A stretch of DNA of 64,000 nucleotides from Rhodoferax sp. (GCF_023700745.1 NZ_JAMPYG010000006.1:62001-126000); one strand, 5' to 3'. Numbered from the stretch's first letter, positions 16,230-25,908 are shown. A program made the numbers and translations. Notes: generated from the letters alone by a model not told the origin.

Positions 16230-18250
16230 CGTTTCACCACCAGCAAGACCACAATCAGCGTGACAAAGCTGTACATCAGGTACACCGAAATGCGGCCCTG
16301 TTGCAGCACCCCGATGATGCGCGAAACGCGCTCCACCAAGTTGGCGACGGGCAGGTAGATCCAGTACCAGAGTGGGTCTTCAACTGTGACCTGGTAACTG
16401 GGTTGCAGATCAAAGGCGCTCGGCAGTTGTCGCTTCATGCGGAAAAAAGGCTCAAAAATCTGCCGGATCGGTTGACCAAAACCTTCGGCAGTATCCTGCA
16501 TGCGCGGGGTTTGCCAGGGATAACCACAGTCCCAGGGTGGCACCCGGCGCAGGCGTCCGTGGTAGAGCTTGCGCACCAACAAAAACGCCAGGCCAAAACT
16601 GGCCAGCACGCCCAGCAGAAAGATCGCAGGCGCGTAGCTGGCGCGCTCGACGCTCACCGGCACCAGCAGCCAGCCGCTGTCGGCCACAGTGTGCGCCAGC
16701 CCCGCTCCCACCAGCAATCGGGTGGTCGGGTCGATCAAGGCAATGACTTGGTTGGGGAACAAGCCCAGCAACACGCACCCCAGTACCAGCCATACCATGC
16801 CCAGACGTTCCCAGCGACCAGCATCGTGCGCATGCGACAGGCTTTCCTCGCGCGGCTGACCCAGAAAAATTACGCCAAAATACTTGACCATGGTGTAGCC
16901 CGAGAGCGCGGCAACCAGTGCAATCAGGGCGGCCATCACCGGCACCAGCATGTCGAGGAAAGAACTGGGCAAACCGGTGGTGAACAGGAAGCTTTGCAAT
17001 AACAGCCATTCGGCCACAAAACCCCCAAACGGAGGCAATCCAGCACAGGCCAGTACCCCAAGCAAAGTCGGCCAGGCCACCCAGGGCATGTAGCGCATCA
17101 GGCCTCCGAGTTTGCCCAGGCTGCGCTCGCCGGTGGCATGCATCACGGCCCCGGTGCTGCAAAACAACAGGCTCTTGAAAAAGGCATGGGCCAGCATCTG
17201 GTACATCGAAGCAGTCAATGCCAGCGCCGACAAGGCCTTCATGTCATAGGCCAGAAACAACAGCGACAAGCCCAGACCCGCACACATCAGACCGATGTTT
17301 TCAATGCTTGAATAGGCCAGCAAACGTTTCATTTCCACCTGCACGGTGGAGAACACCACGCCAAACACGGCGGTGATTAAACCAACACCCATCAGCAACA
17401 CGCCCCACCACCAGATCTGCTCCTGCAGCAAGTCGAAAGCAATGCGCAGCAGGCCGTAAAGCGCAATCTTGAGCATCACGCCGCTCATCAGCGCGGAAAA
17501 AGGTGACGGCGCCGCCGGGTGTGCTTCGGGCAGCCAGACGTGCAGCGGCAACAAGCCGGCCTTGGCACCAAAGCCAAACACCGCCAGCACAAATGCCAGA
17601 GAACCCCAGAAGGGTGTCAGGTGCTGCGCACGCATGTTGGCAAAAGTGTAGTCGCCGGTATTGGCCTGCAACAAACCAAAGCACAGCAGAATGCCGAGCG
17701 CACCGACATGCGCCACCAGCATATAGAGGTAGCCAGCGCTGCGAATCTCGGCAATGCGATGGTTGGCCAGCACCAGAAAGAAAGATGAAAACGCCATGGT
17801 TTCCCACGCCACCATGAAGACATATGCATCATCGGCCAGCACCACCATGGCAATGCTGGCCAGAAACACGTGGTACTCCAGACAGATCAGGCCAGGTGGT
17901 GTGCCCTCGCCCTTGCGAAAATAACCTGCGGCAAAAGCGGATACACCAGCCGAGACACCGCCAATCAGGATCAAAAAGAAGGCTGACAAGCTGTCTAGGC
18001 GCAAATGGAAGGGGAGTTGCGGCAGGCCGAGCGGCAGCATCGCAGTTTCCGGGTCACTGAACAGCGCACTCAGAGCCACCGCCAGCAACAGCACCGAAAA
18101 AACCGCACCCAGCGGAAACAGCACGATGGCCACCAGCCTGAAGCGTCGCAGCGCCATGACCCCAAGCACGCCGATCAGCAACCAAGCCACCACCACAAGC
18201 AATACCCAGTCCAGATGGATCCAGCTTGCAGGATGGAAAAAAGAAGTCAT
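16226..18250 (-). CDS. Ehr complex membrane subunit, HyfB/NuoL-like
   Basis: This 674-residue protein is the first gene of the operon and the largest antiporter-like subunit, related to HyfB, HycC and NuoL. It has the conserved segments FMVAWETMAFSSFFLVLANH (TM5 Glu), FGAKAGLLPLHVWLPEAHPAAPSPFSALMSG (TM7 Lys and discontinuous helix), KRLLAYSSIENIGL and HAFFKSLLFCSTGAV. The C-terminal 150 residues include PPWDCGYPWQTPRMQ, seen in HyfB-type proteins. The start ATG 18250 leads to the first hydrophobic helix. The 220 bases upstream up to the DUF3460 gene hold the only space for the operon promoter, and also a MITE-like repeat. Confidence 0.92.
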   Translation of the reverse strand: MTSFFHPASWIHLDWVLLVVVAWLLIGVLGVMALRRFRLVAIVLFPLGAVFSVLLLAVALSALFSDPETAMLPLGLPQLPFHLRLDSLSAFFLILIGGVSAGVSAFAAGYFRKGEGTPPGLICLEYHVFLASIAMVVLADDAYVFMVAWETMAFSSFFLVLANHRIAEIRSAGYLYMLVAHVGALGILLCFGLLQANTGDYTFANMRAQHLTPFWGSLAFVLAVFGFGAKAGLLPLHVWLPEAHPAAPSPFSALMSGVMLKIALYGLLRIAFDLLQEQIWWWGVLLMGVGLITAVFGVVFSTVQVEMKRLLAYSSIENIGLMCAGLGLSLLFLAYDMKALSALALTASMYQMLAHAFFKSLLFCSTGAVMHATGERSLGKLGGLMRYMPWVAWPTLLGVLACAGLPPFGGFVAEWLLLQSFLFTTGLPSSFLDMLVPVMAALIALVAALSGYTMVKYFGVIFLGQPREESLSHAHDAGRWERLGMVWLVLGCVLLGLFPNQVIALIDPTTRLLVGAGLAHTVADSGWLLVPVSVERASYAPAIFLLGVLASFGLAFLLVRKLYHGRLRRVPPWDCGYPWQTPRMQDTAEGFGQPIRQIFEPFFRMKRQLPSAFDLQPSYQVTVEDPLWYWIYLPVANLVERVSRIIGVLQQGRISVYLMYSFVTLIVVLLVVKR

Positions 18251-18337
18251 GAGCCGAGTCAGGTGTCACTGTGAATTTGAGTTTGGATATTACACCCGAC
18301 TTAAATTGATCAAAAAATGGCGTCAGCGCGCACCTAG

Positions 18338-18434
18338 GACTTACGCAAAATTGTCCCGGCTAGGCGCTCCGACGCAGGCGGTACAGACGTACGGCAAGGA
18401 TGAACAACGACGCTGGGGCGGTTTTGCGTCAGTC
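18338..18434. repeat. MITE-like intergenic repeat with 20-base imperfect inverted ends
   Basis: The left end (18338-18357) begins GACTTACGCAAAA and the right end (18415-18434), read on the other strand, begins GACTGACGCAAAA; 16 of 20 bases agree across the two ends. The 57-base interior has no gene. This shape and size fit a miniature inverted-repeat element or a REP-like palindrome. It lies between the divergent Ehr operon and the DUF3460 gene. No clear target-site duplication is seen. Confidence 0.55.
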
Positions 18435-18470
18435 ACAACACCGTTAGAATGCCAGCAAGAGGTTACTGAC

Positions 18471-18680
18471 ATGCACATTTTTTACCGCCCCCTTTATAAA
18501 TCCGATGCCACCGAGTTCATCGATCAGCTCGTTGCCAAAGACCCAGGCATCGAAGTGCGACAGCGCGAGGGCCGCGAACTGCTCTGGGACAAGCCGGTCG
18601 ACCGCGAAGCCTGGCAAGAGTTCCGCGCAGCGCAGGTAGCGCAAAAACCCTACGTCTATCTGAACGAAGGCAAGAAATAA
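18471..18680 (+). CDS. DUF3460 family small protein
   Basis: The 69-residue protein starts at ATG 18471 with GAGG nine bases upstream and reads MHIFYRPLYKSDATEFIDQL, then WDKPVDREAWQEF. It matches the DUF3460 family, small soluble proteins of Burkholderiales commonly found upstream of scpA and the pantothenate genes, as here. An in-frame extension to 18126 runs back into the HyfB gene region and is rejected. Function unknown. Confidence 0.82.
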   Translation: MHIFYRPLYKSDATEFIDQLVAKDPGIEVRQREGRELLWDKPVDREAWQEFRAAQVAQKPYVYLNEGKK

Positions 18681-18744
18681 TTTTTGCCAACAGCCCTTTC
18701 AACAAGGGCAGGTCGCCAGATCTCAAATAGCATCCGGATGCGCC

Positions 18745-19593
18745 ATGGTTGACTCAGCCACGTTCAACGCTGGCGACTGCCAGAGCCTGGCCGACATGCC
18801 AACGGTCGTTGACCAGGTTGCCGTGGCACGGCTCTATGGCGAGCCGCTCTTTGCCATGCCGCAGGATTTGTACATCCCGCCGGATGCGCTGGAGGTTTTT
18901 CTGGAAGCCTTTGAAGGCCCGCTGGATTTGCTGCTCTACCTGATTCGCAAACAGGACTTCAATATTCTGGACATTCCGATGGCAGGTCTGACACAGCAGT
19001 ACCTGGCTTATGTCGACGAAATCCGCCATCGCAATCTGGAACTTGCCGCCGAATACCTGTTGATGGCGGCCATGCTCATCGAGATCAAGTCGCGCATGCT
19101 GCTGCCGCCCAGACAGGTGGCCAATGGCCAGGAGGCCGAAGACCCGCGCGCCGAGCTGGTGCGCCGCTTGCTGGAATACGAGCAGATGAAACTGGCCGCA
19201 GTACAACTCAATACACTGCCCCAGCTCGGGCGCGATTTTCTGCGCGCCCAGGTTTACATCGAACAATCACTGGTACCCCGTTTCCCAGAGGTTTCCCTGA
19301 GCGACCTGCAGGAAGCCTGGCAAAGCATCCTGAAGCGCGCCACGCTGGTGCAGCACCACCGAATCACGCGCGAGGAACTCTCGGTGCGAGAGCACATGAG
19401 TATGGTGCTGAAAAAATTGCAGGGCCAGCGATTTGTCGAGTTTGAAACCCTGTTCGACCCGACAAAAGGCGTAGCGGTGCTGGTGGTCACCTTCATCGCA
19501 CTGCTCGAACTGGCCAAGGAAACCCTGATCGATATCACCCAGGCCGAAGCCTTTGCACCTATCTATGTGCGGCTGGCCTACACACCCTCTTAA
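18745..19593 (+). CDS. scpA: Segregation and condensation protein A
   Basis: ScpA is the kleisin subunit that joins with ScpB and SMC to condense and segregate chromosomes. The 282-residue protein has the family signature EAFEGPLDLLLYLIRKQDFNI near residue 54, followed by YLLMAAMLIEIKSRMLLP. The N-terminal 45 residues before MPQDLYIPP are longer than in many homologues, so translation could start at the later Met. It is followed 18 bases later by nadB. Confidence 0.93.
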   Translation: MVDSATFNAGDCQSLADMPTVVDQVAVARLYGEPLFAMPQDLYIPPDALEVFLEAFEGPLDLLLYLIRKQDFNILDIPMAGLTQQYLAYVDEIRHRNLELAAEYLLMAAMLIEIKSRMLLPPRQVANGQEAEDPRAELVRRLLEYEQMKLAAVQLNTLPQLGRDFLRAQVYIEQSLVPRFPEVSLSDLQEAWQSILKRATLVQHHRITREELSVREHMSMVLKKLQGQRFVEFETLFDPTKGVAVLVVTFIALLELAKETLIDITQAEAFAPIYVRLAYTPS

Positions 19594-19611
19594 CCCCTGA
19601 CGGGACTATTC

Positions 19612-21213
19612 ATGCCTATTCGCCAATCCATTTCCACCCCCGCCACGCTCCACTTTGATGTCCTGATTGTGGGCAGCGGCCTGGCCGGATTAAGTTCGGC
19701 CCTGTTGCTGGCACCGACCAAACGCGTGGCCGTGATCACCAAACGCGCGGCTTCCGAGGGCTCCACCGGCTGGGCCCAGGGCGGCATCGCTGCGGTGTGG
19801 AGCAAGGACGACAGCTTCGACGCCCACATTGCAGACACGCTGGTGGCTGGTGCCGGCTTGTGTGACCTGGCAGCAACCCGCCGCGTGGTGGAAAACGCAC
19901 CCCAGGCCATCGCCTGGCTGCAAACCCTGGGTGTGCCATTCTCCGAAGAAGATGGCCAACTGCACCTGACCCGCGAAGGCGGCCACAGCGCCCGACGCAT
20001 TGTGCATGTGACCGATGCCACCGGAGCCGCCGTCCAGCGCACCCTGATCGAGCAGGTGCAGAAAACCCCCAACATCACGCTGTTTGAGCAACACACGCTG
20101 GTGGACCTGATCACCACAGAAAAACTGGGCCTGCCCGGCAAGCGTTGCCTGGGGCTCTATGCGCTGGACGATGCGACCGACCAGGTGCTCACCTTTGAGG
20201 CGCCTCAAACAATACTGGCCAGTGGCGGCGCCGGCAAGGTCTACCTCTACACCACCAACCCTGACACAGCCACCGGCGACGGCATTGCCGCCGCCTGGCG
20301 CGCCGGTTGCCGGGTGCAAAACATGGAGTTCATCCAGTTTCACCCGACCTGCCTGTACCATCCACACGCCAAGTCCTTCCTGATCAGCGAAGCGGTGCGC
20401 GGCGAAGGGGGCCGCCTGTTGCTGCCCGATGGCACCCGTTTCATGCCCGCGCACGATGCGCGACTGGAGCTGGCACCGCGTGACGTGGTGGCGCGCGCCA
20501 TCGACTTCGAGATGAAAAAGGGCGGCTTTGATTGTGTCTACCTCGACATCTCGCACCAGCCTTTGAGCTTCCTGCAGGAGCATTTCCCCAACATTTACGC
20601 ACGTTGTCTTGAGCTCGGCATCGACATCTCCAAACAACCCATCCCGGTGGTGCCGGCAGCCCACTACACCTGTGGCGGCGTACTCGCCGACCTGGAGGGC
20701 CGCACCGACATTGATGGCCTGTACGCCATTGGCGAAACCGCCTGCAGCGGCCTGCACGGGGCCAACCGGCTGGCCAGCAACTCATTGGTCGAGTGCATGG
20801 TGTTTGCCCAGGCGGCCGCCCGGGACATCGAGCACAGCACGCGCAACGCCACCCCCCAACTGCCGGCCTGGGATGACAGCCAGGTCAGCGATGCCGACGA
20901 GACGGTGGTGATTTCACATAACTGGGACGAACTGCGGCGCTTCATGTGGGACTACGTGGGCATTGTGCGTACCAACAAACGCCTCGACCGGGCTGCCCAC
21001 CGCGTGGCCTTGCTGCAAGATGAAATCCACGAGTTTTACGCCGCTTTCCACGTCACCCGTGACCTGCTGGAACTACGCAACCTGGTACAGGTGGCTGATT
21101 TGATCGTGCGCAGCGCCCAGGCCCGCCACGAAAGCCGTGGCCTGCATTTCAGCCGCGACTATCCCCAGATGCTGGCGCAGGCCCTGCCCACCACCCTGAG
21201 TCCCAAACCTTGA
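19612..21213 (+). CDS. nadB: L-aspartate oxidase
   Basis: NadB oxidises L-aspartate to iminoaspartate, the first step of NAD synthesis from aspartate. The 533-residue flavoprotein shows the FAD-binding GSGLAGL near residue 23, the substrate-site [14 protein letters not shown], and HPTCLYHP and [13 protein letters not shown] segments. The C-terminal helical domain follows residue 430. The nadA and nadC partners are not in the window. Confidence 0.95.
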   Translation: MPIRQSISTPATLHFDVLIVGSGLAGLSSALLLAPTKRVAVITKRAASEGSTGWAQGGIAAVWSKDDSFDAHIADTLVAGAGLCDLAATRRVVENAPQAIAWLQTLGVPFSEEDGQLHLTREGGHSARRIVHVTDATGAAVQRTLIEQVQKTPNITLFEQHTLVDLITTEKLGLPGKRCLGLYALDDATDQVLTFEAPQTILASGGAGKVYLYTTNPDTATGDGIAAAWRAGCRVQNMEFIQFHPTCLYHPHAKSFLISEAVRGEGGRLLLPDGTRFMPAHDARLELAPRDVVARAIDFEMKKGGFDCVYLDISHQPLSFLQEHFPNIYARCLELGIDISKQPIPVVPAAHYTCGGVLADLEGRTDIDGLYAIGETACSGLHGANRLASNSLVECMVFAQAAARDIEHSTRNATPQLPAWDDSQVSDADETVVISHNWDELRRFMWDYVGIVRTNKRLDRAAHRVALLQDEIHEFYAAFHVTRDLLELRNLVQVADLIVRSAQARHESRGLHFSRDYPQMLAQALPTTLSPKP

Positions 21214-21271
21214 TATTCAAAAGCCCGGGTCTGCGTTAGACTCGCGCCACATTTTTTTGGGGGATCACCCG

Positions 21272-22171
21272 ATGAACCAGCCTGCCACGCAAAGCGCTTC
21301 GCCCTACGGCACCCTGCCTCCTGCCAGCAACCCAGCCCTGCGCAAACCGGTGAGCTTGCCGCGCTTGCTGGAAATGCACGCCCGCGGTGAAAAAATCGCC
21401 ATGCTCACGGCCTACGATGCCACCTTTGCCGCGATCGCCGATGCCGCCGGTGTCGACTGCATTCTGGTCGGTGATTCGCTGGGCATGGTGTGCCAGGGTT
21501 TGAGCAGCACGGTGGGGGTGACGCTGGAAACCATGCGCTACCACGTCGAAAGCGTGACACGCGGCGTGCGCCGGGTGCAGGGCACAGCCTGGATCATTGG
21601 CGACCTGCCCTATGGCACTTACCTGGAGTCCAGGGAACAAGCACTGCGCAGTGCCGCTGTGCTGATGCAGGCCGGCGCCCACATGGTCAAGCTGGAGGGC
21701 GGCGGCTGGACCACCGACATCGTGCATTTTCTGGTCGAACGCGGTATTCCGGTCTGTGCCCATCTGGGTCTGACACCACAAACCGTACACGCCCTGGGCG
21801 GCTACCGGGTACAGGGCAAAACGGTTGAATCTGCCGCCATCCTGAAGCGCCACGCGCATGCATTGCAGGATGCCGGCGCCTCCCTGCTGGTACTTGAAAT
21901 GGTACCGGCTGCATTGTCGGCCGAACTCACCGCGGAATTGTCGCATTGCCCGACCATTGGCATTGGTGCCGGCAACGGCACGGCGGGACAGGTGCTGGTG
22001 CTGCACGACATGCTGGGGCTGAATCTGGGCAAGATGCCCAAATTTGTACGCAATTTCATGACCGACCTGCCAGGCGTGCAAGGCCAGCACGGCATCAAGG
22101 AAGCCATGCAGGCTTATGTTGCTGCCGTCAAGAATGGCAGTTTCCCCGACAACGCACAGCACGCCTGGTAG
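21272..22171 (+). CDS. panB: 3-methyl-2-oxobutanoate hydroxymethyltransferase
   Basis: PanB makes ketopantoate from 2-oxoisovalerate and methylene-tetrahydrofolate. The 299-residue protein has [21 protein letters not shown] and DSLGMV near residues 42-70 and the [10 protein letters not shown] segment. ATG 21272 lies behind a GGGGGATCA sequence that can serve as ribosome binding site. PanC follows after 7 bases, so the two act as an operon. Confidence 0.96.
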   Translation: MNQPATQSASPYGTLPPASNPALRKPVSLPRLLEMHARGEKIAMLTAYDATFAAIADAAGVDCILVGDSLGMVCQGLSSTVGVTLETMRYHVESVTRGVRRVQGTAWIIGDLPYGTYLESREQALRSAAVLMQAGAHMVKLEGGGWTTDIVHFLVERGIPVCAHLGLTPQTVHALGGYRVQGKTVESAAILKRHAHALQDAGASLLVLEMVPAALSAELTAELSHCPTIGIGAGNGTAGQVLVLHDMLGLNLGKMPKFVRNFMTDLPGVQGQHGIKEAMQAYVAAVKNGSFPDNAQHAW

Positions 22172-22178
22172 ATTTTGT

Positions 22179-23027
22179 ATGCATATCCTCCACACCATCT
22201 CCGAACTGCGCGCGCACCTGGCCAGCTTCAAACATCCCGCTTTTGTGCCCACCATGGGCAACCTGCACGATGGCCATCTGGCGCTGGTGCGCCAGGCAAA
22301 ACCACTGGGTGACGTGGTGGTGGTCAGTATTTTTGTCAACCGCCTGCAGTTCCTGCCGCACGAGGACTTTGACACCTACCCGCGCACCTGGGAAGCCGAT
22401 TGCGAGGCGCTGGAAGCGGCCGGCTGTGATATGGTGTTTGCGCCCAGCGAAAAAGAGCTTTACCCGGAACCCCAGGGCTTCACCATCCAGCCGCCTTCAG
22501 AGATCGCCAACATCCTCGAAGGCCATTTCAGGCCGGGGTTTTTCGTCGGTGTTTGCACCGTGGTGATGAAACTATTTGCCTGCGTCGGACCACGGGTCGC
22601 GCTGTTCGGCAAAAAGGATTACCAGCAACTCATGGTGATCCAGCGCATGGTACGTCAGTTTGCCTTGCCCATCGAGGTCATTGGCGGCACCACCCTGCGC
22701 GCAGCCGACGGCCTGGCGCTGTCCTCACGCAACAATTACCTCAAACCAGCGGACCGGCTGGAAGCCGTGCAACTGTCAATCGCCCTCACAGCTATGGCGC
22801 AAGCCCTGCGTGGCGGCAACACGGACATCACCAGCCTGGAGCAGGAAGCCATGGCCGGTTTGGGTGCACGCGGCTGGCAGCCTGACTACCTGGCGGTGCG
22901 CCGGAGTGTTGATTTGCAGGTGCCTGTGGAAGCTGAAATTGCCAGATTGGCAAACAGCAATGGCCTGGTGGTGCTGGGCGCAGCGCGCATCGGCAGCACC
23001 CGCCTGATTGACAATCTGGACGTCTGA
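22179..23027 (+). CDS. panC: Pantothenate synthetase
   Basis: PanC joins pantoate and beta-alanine using ATP, completing pantothenate. The 282-residue protein has the nucleotidyltransferase motif PTMGNLHDGHLALV near residue 25, FGKKDYQQL near 143 and ALSSRNNYL near 180. An in-frame start upstream at 22116 lies within panB and is rejected. The panD gene needed for beta-alanine is not here. Confidence 0.96.
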   Translation: MHILHTISELRAHLASFKHPAFVPTMGNLHDGHLALVRQAKPLGDVVVVSIFVNRLQFLPHEDFDTYPRTWEADCEALEAAGCDMVFAPSEKELYPEPQGFTIQPPSEIANILEGHFRPGFFVGVCTVVMKLFACVGPRVALFGKKDYQQLMVIQRMVRQFALPIEVIGGTTLRAADGLALSSRNNYLKPADRLEAVQLSIALTAMAQALRGGNTDITSLEQEAMAGLGARGWQPDYLAVRRSVDLQVPVEAEIARLANSNGLVVLGAARIGSTRLIDNLDV

Positions 23028-23093
23028 AGAGCCATCACAAGGCAGCTAACGGCAGCCTGATCCCTGTCAAAAACATGGTGTGACAATCCGTGA

Positions 23094-23750
23094 ATGAACA
23101 GCGCGAACATTGACAACATTCAACTGTGGGGTCAAACCCTGCGACTTCTGGTGGAGATCAGCGGTACTGCTGCGTTCGCCTTGTCGGGGGTTTTGAAAGC
23201 AGCACATAAGCGCCTGGACGCCGTGGGCGTGTGCGTGGTGGGCTTTCTGGCCGCATTTGGCGGCGGCACATTGCGCGACTTGTTGCTCGATGTTCGGCCG
23301 TTTTTCTGGGTACGGCACACGGAAATGCTATGGGGGGTGCTGGCCTTGTGTGCCCTCGCCATGCTGTTCATGCGGCGCCACCATTTTGAACTCACGCGCA
23401 AAGCCATCGAGTGGCCCGACGCACTGGGGCTGGGGCTATTTACCGCCACCGGCGTGCACCAAGCTTTGCTGAGTGGCATGCCGGCCCTGGTGGCGGTGTT
23501 GATGGGCCTGATCACCGGGGTCTTCGGCGGTGTGTTGCGTGACATTGTCTGCAACGAAATTCCGACAGCGTTCAGCGACCACCGCCCCTATGCGGTCTGC
23601 GCTTTTGCCGGCGGCTGGGTCTACGTGGGCCTGTGGCTACTGGGCGCGCCGGGTTGGTTGGCCTTGGTGGCCTGCGTCACGATCACAGCCGGCCTGCGGG
23701 GTTTGGCCGTGTGGCGTAACTGGCAATTACCGGCCTGGCAAGTTGATTGA
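23094..23750 (+). CDS. TRIC-type cation channel family protein (YicG/YadS-like)
   Basis: The 218-residue membrane protein has about seven helices and two internal repeats, each with a glycine-rich element followed by LRD: AAFGGGTLRDLLLD near residue 60 and GVFGGVLRDIVCNEIP near 146. This is the UPF0126/TRIC family of homotrimeric potassium-permeable channels. It is 66 bases after panC. It converges with the histidine kinase gene. Confidence 0.88.
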   Translation: MNSANIDNIQLWGQTLRLLVEISGTAAFALSGVLKAAHKRLDAVGVCVVGFLAAFGGGTLRDLLLDVRPFFWVRHTEMLWGVLALCALAMLFMRRHHFELTRKAIEWPDALGLGLFTATGVHQALLSGMPALVAVLMGLITGVFGGVLRDIVCNEIPTAFSDHRPYAVCAFAGGWVYVGLWLLGAPGWLALVACVTITAGLRGLAVWRNWQLPAWQVD

Positions 23751-23776
23751 GCAAAAAGCCCGTGCCGATTCAGAAT

Positions 23777-23798
23777 CAATCAAGCTTGATTTTTTTGA
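23777..23798. terminator. Possible terminator between convergent genes
   Basis: A short palindrome AATCAAGCTTGATT followed by a T run lies between the TRIC gene (stop 23750) and the kinase gene (stop 23780). It would serve the plus-strand transcript; it overlaps the last codons of the kinase gene. The stem is only seven base pairs. Confidence 0.4.
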
Positions 23799-25126
23799 TT
23801 CTCGGTCTGCAGCACCGGACGGTTCACACCAAAGCTGACACGCACTTGCAGGCCCTGACCCTCAGGCGGATCCTCCAGCTGCAAGGTGGCGCCGTGACTC
23901 TGGATCACCTCAAATACGATGGTCAGACCCAAACCAGACCCCTCGATCGCCGGGTTTGACCGCACAAAAGGCATGAGCACCCGCTCGCGCAGTGCGGGTG
24001 CAATGCCCCGGCCGTGATCGCGCAGCAGCAGGATGACAGCATCGCCCTGCTGATGAATGCTCAACTCCACTGACGTATTTGGCGGTGAAAATTTCAGTGC
24101 ATTGCCAAGCAGGTTATCAAGCAGCAGGCGCAGATCGTCTGGATCGCCCTGCACCACGGTCGAACCGCTCGCTTCAAAGGCGAACTCGATTCCGCGCTGG
24201 CTACCCAGCACGGACAGATCCATCATGGACTCCTGAGCCAGACCGACCAGATCGACTGATGTCCAGGGTCGCGAATTGGTTCTCGCCTCCAGGCGCGCCA
24301 GGGTCAGCATTTGCTGCAATAAACGCTGCGCCCTGTGAACCCCTATTGTCAGTCGCCGGACAGCCCCCTTGACCTGCACCGGATCTTCTCCGTGGGCCAG
24401 ATTGTCGACTTCCAGACGCAAGGCGGTGATGGGGGTACGCAATTCGTGCGCCGCATTGGCAATGAAACGTTTGTGGGCTTGTATGCTGGCATCGAGTTGC
24501 AGCAACAAGCGGTTGAACGTGCGAACCACCCTGTCGAGTTCGACCGGCGCATGCACCAAACTGACGGGTTGAAGCGATGCAACATCACGCTGGCTGAGTT
24601 CCTCGTCCAGCTCACGAATGGGTTCAAGCCCCTTCCTGATGGTTGCCCCCACCATGATGGCAACAAAGAGCATGGCCAGCAGCGTTGGCAACAGCACCTG
24701 GAGCTCGGCATCACGACTGAGCGCCCTGCGCAGTTCCCGGGAGTGCATGACCTGGATGGTACGTTCAGTGCCTTTCAGTGTGAACACCCTGAGGATCACC
24801 GCATCCGCTTGCGGACCACTCGGCAAAACAGAAAATCCAGGGCGGGTATCGGCGCCCAGGCCGATTTGTGTGCTGGATCGGTAAAGTCGGTTGCCGGCGC
24901 GATCCCATATCTGCATGTCGAGGTGCAGGGCCGGGTCGTCATCCCAGGCTTGCAGGTCCTGCAAATCGCTCAGGAGCATGGCGCGCGCCACCTGCTCCAA
25001 CTGGTAGTCCAGCATTTCGCGTTGCTGCCGATTGACTTCGGTACGCACCGCAATACCCAGCACGACGCTGACCAGTAACACCCCCACCAGCAGGCGGCGC
25101 TTGAGACGGGCTTCCAGCGAGTACAC
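23780..25126 (-). CDS. Sensor histidine kinase, QseC/PmrB-like
   Basis: The 448-residue kinase has a first membrane helix at about residues 11-28 (LLVGVLLVSVVLGIAV), a periplasmic part of about 115 residues, a second helix near 147-166, a HAMP-type linker, the H-box HELRTPI near residue 240, N-box DNLLGNALKFS, and G-boxes GRGIAP and GSGLGLTI. GTG 25126 was chosen: it lies 2 bases after the regulator's stop codon and gives an N-terminus typical of QseC. It would phosphorylate the regulator encoded just upstream. Confidence 0.92.
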   Translation of the reverse strand: MYSLEARLKRRLLVGVLLVSVVLGIAVRTEVNRQQREMLDYQLEQVARAMLLSDLQDLQAWDDDPALHLDMQIWDRAGNRLYRSSTQIGLGADTRPGFSVLPSGPQADAVILRVFTLKGTERTIQVMHSRELRRALSRDAELQVLLPTLLAMLFVAIMVGATIRKGLEPIRELDEELSQRDVASLQPVSLVHAPVELDRVVRTFNRLLLQLDASIQAHKRFIANAAHELRTPITALRLEVDNLAHGEDPVQVKGAVRRLTIGVHRAQRLLQQMLTLARLEARTNSRPWTSVDLVGLAQESMMDLSVLGSQRGIEFAFEASGSTVVQGDPDDLRLLLDNLLGNALKFSPPNTSVELSIHQQGDAVILLLRDHGRGIAPALRERVLMPFVRSNPAIEGSGLGLTIVFEVIQSHGATLQLEDPPEGQGLQVRVSFGVNRPVLQTENQKNQA

Positions 25127-25128
25127 GG

Positions 25129-25791
25129 CTAACTGTCCTTCGCCACGAAATAGCCGACACCCCGAATGTTGAGAATGCATGTCGCGCCCAGTTTGCGCCG
25201 CAGGTTGTAAATATTCACCTCCAGGGCATTGCTGGACACTTCTTCGCCCCATCCCAGCAAGCGCTCCTCGAGATTTGCCCGCGACATGGGTATGCCAGGA
25301 CGACGCATCAGGAGCTCAAGCAAGGCCAATTCCCGCGCTGACAAGTTAACCGCAACGCCATCCTTGGTCACCATTTTGGTATCGGGGTGCAAGGCGATGG
25401 CGCCACTGCGCAACACCGGATCGGACTGACCAGAGCGGCTCCGAACAGTGGAGCGCAGTCGTGCCGCCAGTTCTTCAATTTCGAAGGGCTTGAGAATGTA
25501 GTCATCCGCTCCCGCGTCCAGACCCGCCACGCGATCAGCCAGCGCATCACGCGCCGTCACCACCAGAATCGGCTGCTTGTAACCGTCTGCACGCAAATCC
25601 CTCAGTACCTGCATGCCATCGCGCCCTGGCAGGCCAAGGTCAAGCACCATGGCATCAAAGGGCTCGCTGCGGGCGCACTGCAAGCCAAGTTTGCCATCAC
25701 GCACCCAGTCGACAGTAATGCCCATCCGGGCCAGACCAACACGGACCGCTTCGCCGATCAGGGGATCGTCTTCAACCAGCAACACACGCAT
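25129..25791 (-). CDS. OmpR-family response regulator, QseB/PmrA-like
   Basis: The 220-residue regulator has a receiver domain with acidic pocket EDD (residues 7-9), phosphoacceptor Asp51 (VLDLGLPG) and conserved Lys near 101 (LKPFE), then a winged-helix DNA-binding domain ending RRKLGATCILNIRGVGYFV. ATG 25791 was taken; a TTG two codons earlier is also possible. OmpR-family proteins of this subtype bind direct half-sites spaced 11 bases apart, exactly the spacing of the CTTAG array upstream of the adjoining secreted-protein gene, so autoregulation is likely. Confidence 0.93.
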   Translation of the reverse strand: MRVLLVEDDPLIGEAVRVGLARMGITVDWVRDGKLGLQCARSEPFDAMVLDLGLPGRDGMQVLRDLRADGYKQPILVVTARDALADRVAGLDAGADDYILKPFEIEELAARLRSTVRSRSGQSDPVLRSGAIALHPDTKMVTKDGVAVNLSARELALLELLMRRPGIPMSRANLEERLLGWGEEVSSNALEVNIYNLRRKLGATCILNIRGVGYFVAKDS

Positions 25792-25838
25792 TGTCAATAC
25801 CTGTTTTTAAAACGGCATTCAGCTTATCACGACCCAGG

Positions 25839-25877
25839 AACGACAAGGGCCGCGCAAATTGCGCGGCCCTTGTCGTT
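25839..25877. terminator. Perfect 17-bp hairpin between secreted-protein gene and regulator
   Basis: The arms AACGACAAGGGCCGCGC (25839-25855) and its exact complement (25861-25877) enclose a 5-base AAATT loop. It lies downstream of the small secreted-protein gene (stop at 25909) and 48 bases before the regulator start, both on the minus strand. There is no T run after the stem, so it may be a factor-dependent terminator, an attenuator or a stabilising 3' end. Confidence 0.65.
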
Positions 25878-25908
25878 CGTCCGGAACTGACCCCGACGGG
25901 TTCAGTGC

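Noticed and set aside
10877-18250. Annotation as hydrogenase 4 or formate hydrogenlyase
   Set aside because: The subunits resemble it, but the large subunit lacks all NiFe-binding cysteines and no hydrogenase maturation genes are present.
18300-18325. TTGATCAA palindrome resembling an FNR site upstream of the Ehr operon
   Set aside because: FNR sites need TTGAT-N4-ATCAA; the spacer is missing, so the match is not meaningful.
19690-20757. 355-codon minus-strand frame opposite nadB
   Set aside because: Antisense shadow; nadB is certain on the plus strand.
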